Shown in pieces: positions 12,434-13,694 of a stretch of DNA of 13,694 bases; position 1 is the first letter of the stretch, and each line of letters opens with the position of its first letter. The stretch comes from an uncultured Oscillospiraceae bacterium (GTDB lineage Bacteria > Bacillota > Clostridia > Oscillospirales > Oscillospiraceae): positions 1 through 13,694 of the forward strand of contig CAKTJC010000053.1 in the NCBI GenBank assembly GCA_934567355.1, in the 5' to 3' direction. Made by a program: the position numbers and the translations under genes. The notes below the pieces were generated by a model. The model was given only the letters and a program-made list of their open reading frames with translations. It made no database searches and was not told where the DNA came from.

Positions 12434-13231
12434 CTATACATAGCCGTAGAACCCCCGGACGCTGACTTCGCCGGAATTTACATGCTCTATGGCTCCATCC
12501 GTATACTGCACCACCAGTGCACCGGCGTCATCCACATCCAGCGCTTTTCCGGAGCGGGAGCATTCGCTGCGTACTACGTTGACATTCTTACCAATGGTAA
12601 CGCAATCCCTTCGGTATTGCGCTAATGTGTCGGCCTGATGCGTCAAAAGGCGGGCATTCATCTGCGCGAAGGCGTCCACCATCCTGGCGGCGACCACTGC
12701 ACGGTTCGCCGGTACCCCAGCAGACATTTTCAGGGAACCGGCAAATGAACGAATCTCAGGCGGAAAGTCGGTTTCATCTTGGTTGCAGTTGATCCCAATG
12801 CCGATGACTGCGTAGCTGACCGTTCCATCCGGCGCCAGACCCATTTCCACCAGGATCCCTGCAAGCTTCCGCTTTTGGTATACGATGTCATTTATCCATT
12901 TAATGCCCGGGCGAAACCCCATGGCAGACTGAATGGCATCGCAGGCGGCACATCCGGCGGCACAGGTCAGATGCATCAGTTCCAGCGGTGTACATTTTGG
13001 GCGGAGAAGCACGCTCATGTAAACGCCTGCTTCCGGCGGAGAAAGGAAACTGCGCCCCAGACGTCCCCGCCCGCCGGATTGACTCCCGGCGATCAGGCAG
13101 GTTCCCTCCGGCGCACCTTGGGCGGCCAAGAGCTTCAAAACGTCATTGGTGGATGTAATGGTATCGAAGTACTGCACGTCTTTTCTCCAGGGATTCTCTG
13201 AAGAAAGAGCAGCTAAAATTGAATCCAGCAT
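12434..13231 (-). CDS. birA: Biotin-[acetyl-CoA-carboxylase] ligase, monofunctional BirA
   Basis: BirA makes biotinyl-AMP and attaches biotin to a lysine of carboxyl-carrier proteins. The 265-residue protein has TSTND (26-30), the biotin/adenylate loop GGRGRLGR (53-60), KWINDI (111-116), KLAGILVEM (122-130) and GIGINCN (144-150), then a C-terminal SH3-like domain (about 210-265). It lacks the N-terminal winged helix of the repressor-type BirA, so it is an enzyme only and should not repress biotin genes. The ATG at 13231 follows GAGG with a 7-base spacing and starts 9 bases after the stop of the upstream E2-like gene, so they form one unit. No terminator was recognised after it. Confidence 0.94.
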   Translation of the reverse strand: MLDSILAALSSENPWRKDVQYFDTITSTNDVLKLLAAQGAPEGTCLIAGSQSGGRGRLGRSFLSPPEAGVYMSVLLRPKCTPLELMHLTCAAGCAACDAIQSAMGFRPGIKWINDIVYQKRKLAGILVEMGLAPDGTVSYAVIGIGINCNQDETDFPPEIRSFAGSLKMSAGVPANRAVVAARMVDAFAQMNARLLTHQADTLAQYRRDCVTIGKNVNVVRSECSRSGKALDVDDAGALVVQYTDGAIEHVNSGEVSVRGFYGYV

Positions 13232-13240
13232 ATTTCTGCC

Positions 13241-13693
13241 TCAGTCGATGTCGGCGCGCACTTCCTCGGGAGGCGTGTCCAGCACTTCGGGGTTGGCAAT
13301 CAGACGGCGGAAATGCTTGAAGAAGGTGGCATAGTAGTAGCCATCCACGATCCGCTCGTCCATGGTAAATTTGAAGTCCACGTATTTCTTCTGCACCACA
13401 GTGCCGTCTTCCAGCACCTCGATGGCCTTTCGCTTGCAGCCGAAAGAGCCAAATACAGGCATATTTCCAAAGTCATACAGGTGATGGTAAATCGGCGGAA
13501 TTCCCAAACTTCCCATGGAGGTGAAGAAAATGCTGCCGTGGAAGGGGCTGATCTCCAGAAGAAACTTGGGGAGCATTCCAAAATAATCCAGCGTTTTCAG
13601 GATCCACACCAGAAGCTTCAGGAATACGCCGGGAACCAGCATCAGCGCATGAGCGGTGTTGTCAAAATTGGAATCCAAAGGAGCGTCCTTTGC
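13241..13693 (-). CDS. E2-like (CoA-dependent acyltransferase fold) protein, C-terminal part (5' end outside window)
   Basis: About 150 C-terminal residues are present; the frame stays open to the right edge (AKDAPLDSNFD in front), and the TTG at 13678 is not needed as a start. The segment GSIFFTSMGSLGIPPIYHHL then NMPVFGSFG resembles the core of dihydrolipoyl acyltransferase (E2) catalytic domains and chloramphenicol acetyltransferase-fold proteins. The expected active-site motif, D-H-R-x-x-D-G in E2, reads DERIVDGYYYA: the catalytic His position is Glu. No lipoyl domain can be judged, as the N-terminal half is missing. Length so far fits an isolated catalytic domain. It lies 9 bases before birA in the same unit. 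It may be a non-catalytic or altered acyltransferase; substrate unknown. Confidence 0.7.
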   Translation of the reverse strand, partial: AKDAPLDSNFDNTAHALMLVPGVFLKLLVWILKTLDYFGMLPKFLLEISPFHGSIFFTSMGSLGIPPIYHHLYDFGNMPVFGSFGCKRKAIEVLEDGTVVQKKYVDFKFTMDERIVDGYYYATFFKHFRRLIANPEVLDTPPEEVRADID

Positions 13694-13694
13694 T

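Noticed and set aside
1..13694. A mobile element, CRISPR array, toxin-antitoxin pair or defence system
   Set aside because: No transposase, integrase, regularly spaced repeats, or defence-type domains were found. The genes are mostly housekeeping.

Overview
This window looks like core chromosome of an anaerobic, spore-former-type Firmicute (class Clostridia; an Oscillospiraceae/Ruminococcaceae-like gut bacterium is my best guess, and the genus cannot be resolved by eye). The reasons are a class III (oxygen-sensitive) ribonucleotide reductase with NrdR boxes, strong AGGAGG-type ribosome binding sites, consensus sigma-A promoters, the Firmicute gene set uvrC-rsmD-coaD and tmcAL/ackA, and base composition that looks a little above half G+C. 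I see no insertion sequence, prophage, CRISPR array, tRNA or rRNA.

Left part (1-1999): a rightward operon. It holds the 3' end of uvrC (DNA repair), rsmD (16S rRNA methylation), coaD (coenzyme A synthesis) and a coiled-coil protein whose start overlaps the coaD stop. A perfect TTGACA/TATAAT promoter lies inside rsmD and may feed coaD separately. A strong hairpin ends the unit.

Middle-left (2000-4873): a P-loop kinase-like gene preceded by two more near-perfect hairpins, a convergent cysteine-rich protein of unknown function (19 Cys in 277 residues), and galM (sugar mutarotation), both leftward. Hairpin terminators separate these units.

Centre (4874-7432): galM and nrdD are divergent across about 290 bp rich in regulatory signals: a galM sigma-A promoter, three spaced copies of an ATTCTTCC-type element, tandem NrdR boxes and the nrdD promoter. 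nrdD is complete, but its activase gene nrdG is not in the window.

Right part (7466-13694): a leftward tmcAL-yitT pair (tRNA-Met wobble acetylation and a YitT-type membrane protein) is divergent from ackA and pepT. The ackA and tmcAL promoters appear to face each other. A small membrane-anchored protein with a Pro/Ala/Glu tail follows, then a 200-bp stretch with a possible 43-codon ORF, then a leftward pair: a truncated E2-like acyltransferase and birA (biotin ligase).

Overall this is mostly housekeeping DNA. No clear new multi-gene system is visible. The best second-look items are the face-to-face ackA/tmcAL promoters, the phased repeats upstream of galM, the E2-like protein whose catalytic His position is Glu, the cysteine-rich protein with a SigK-like promoter, and the anchored acidic small protein.
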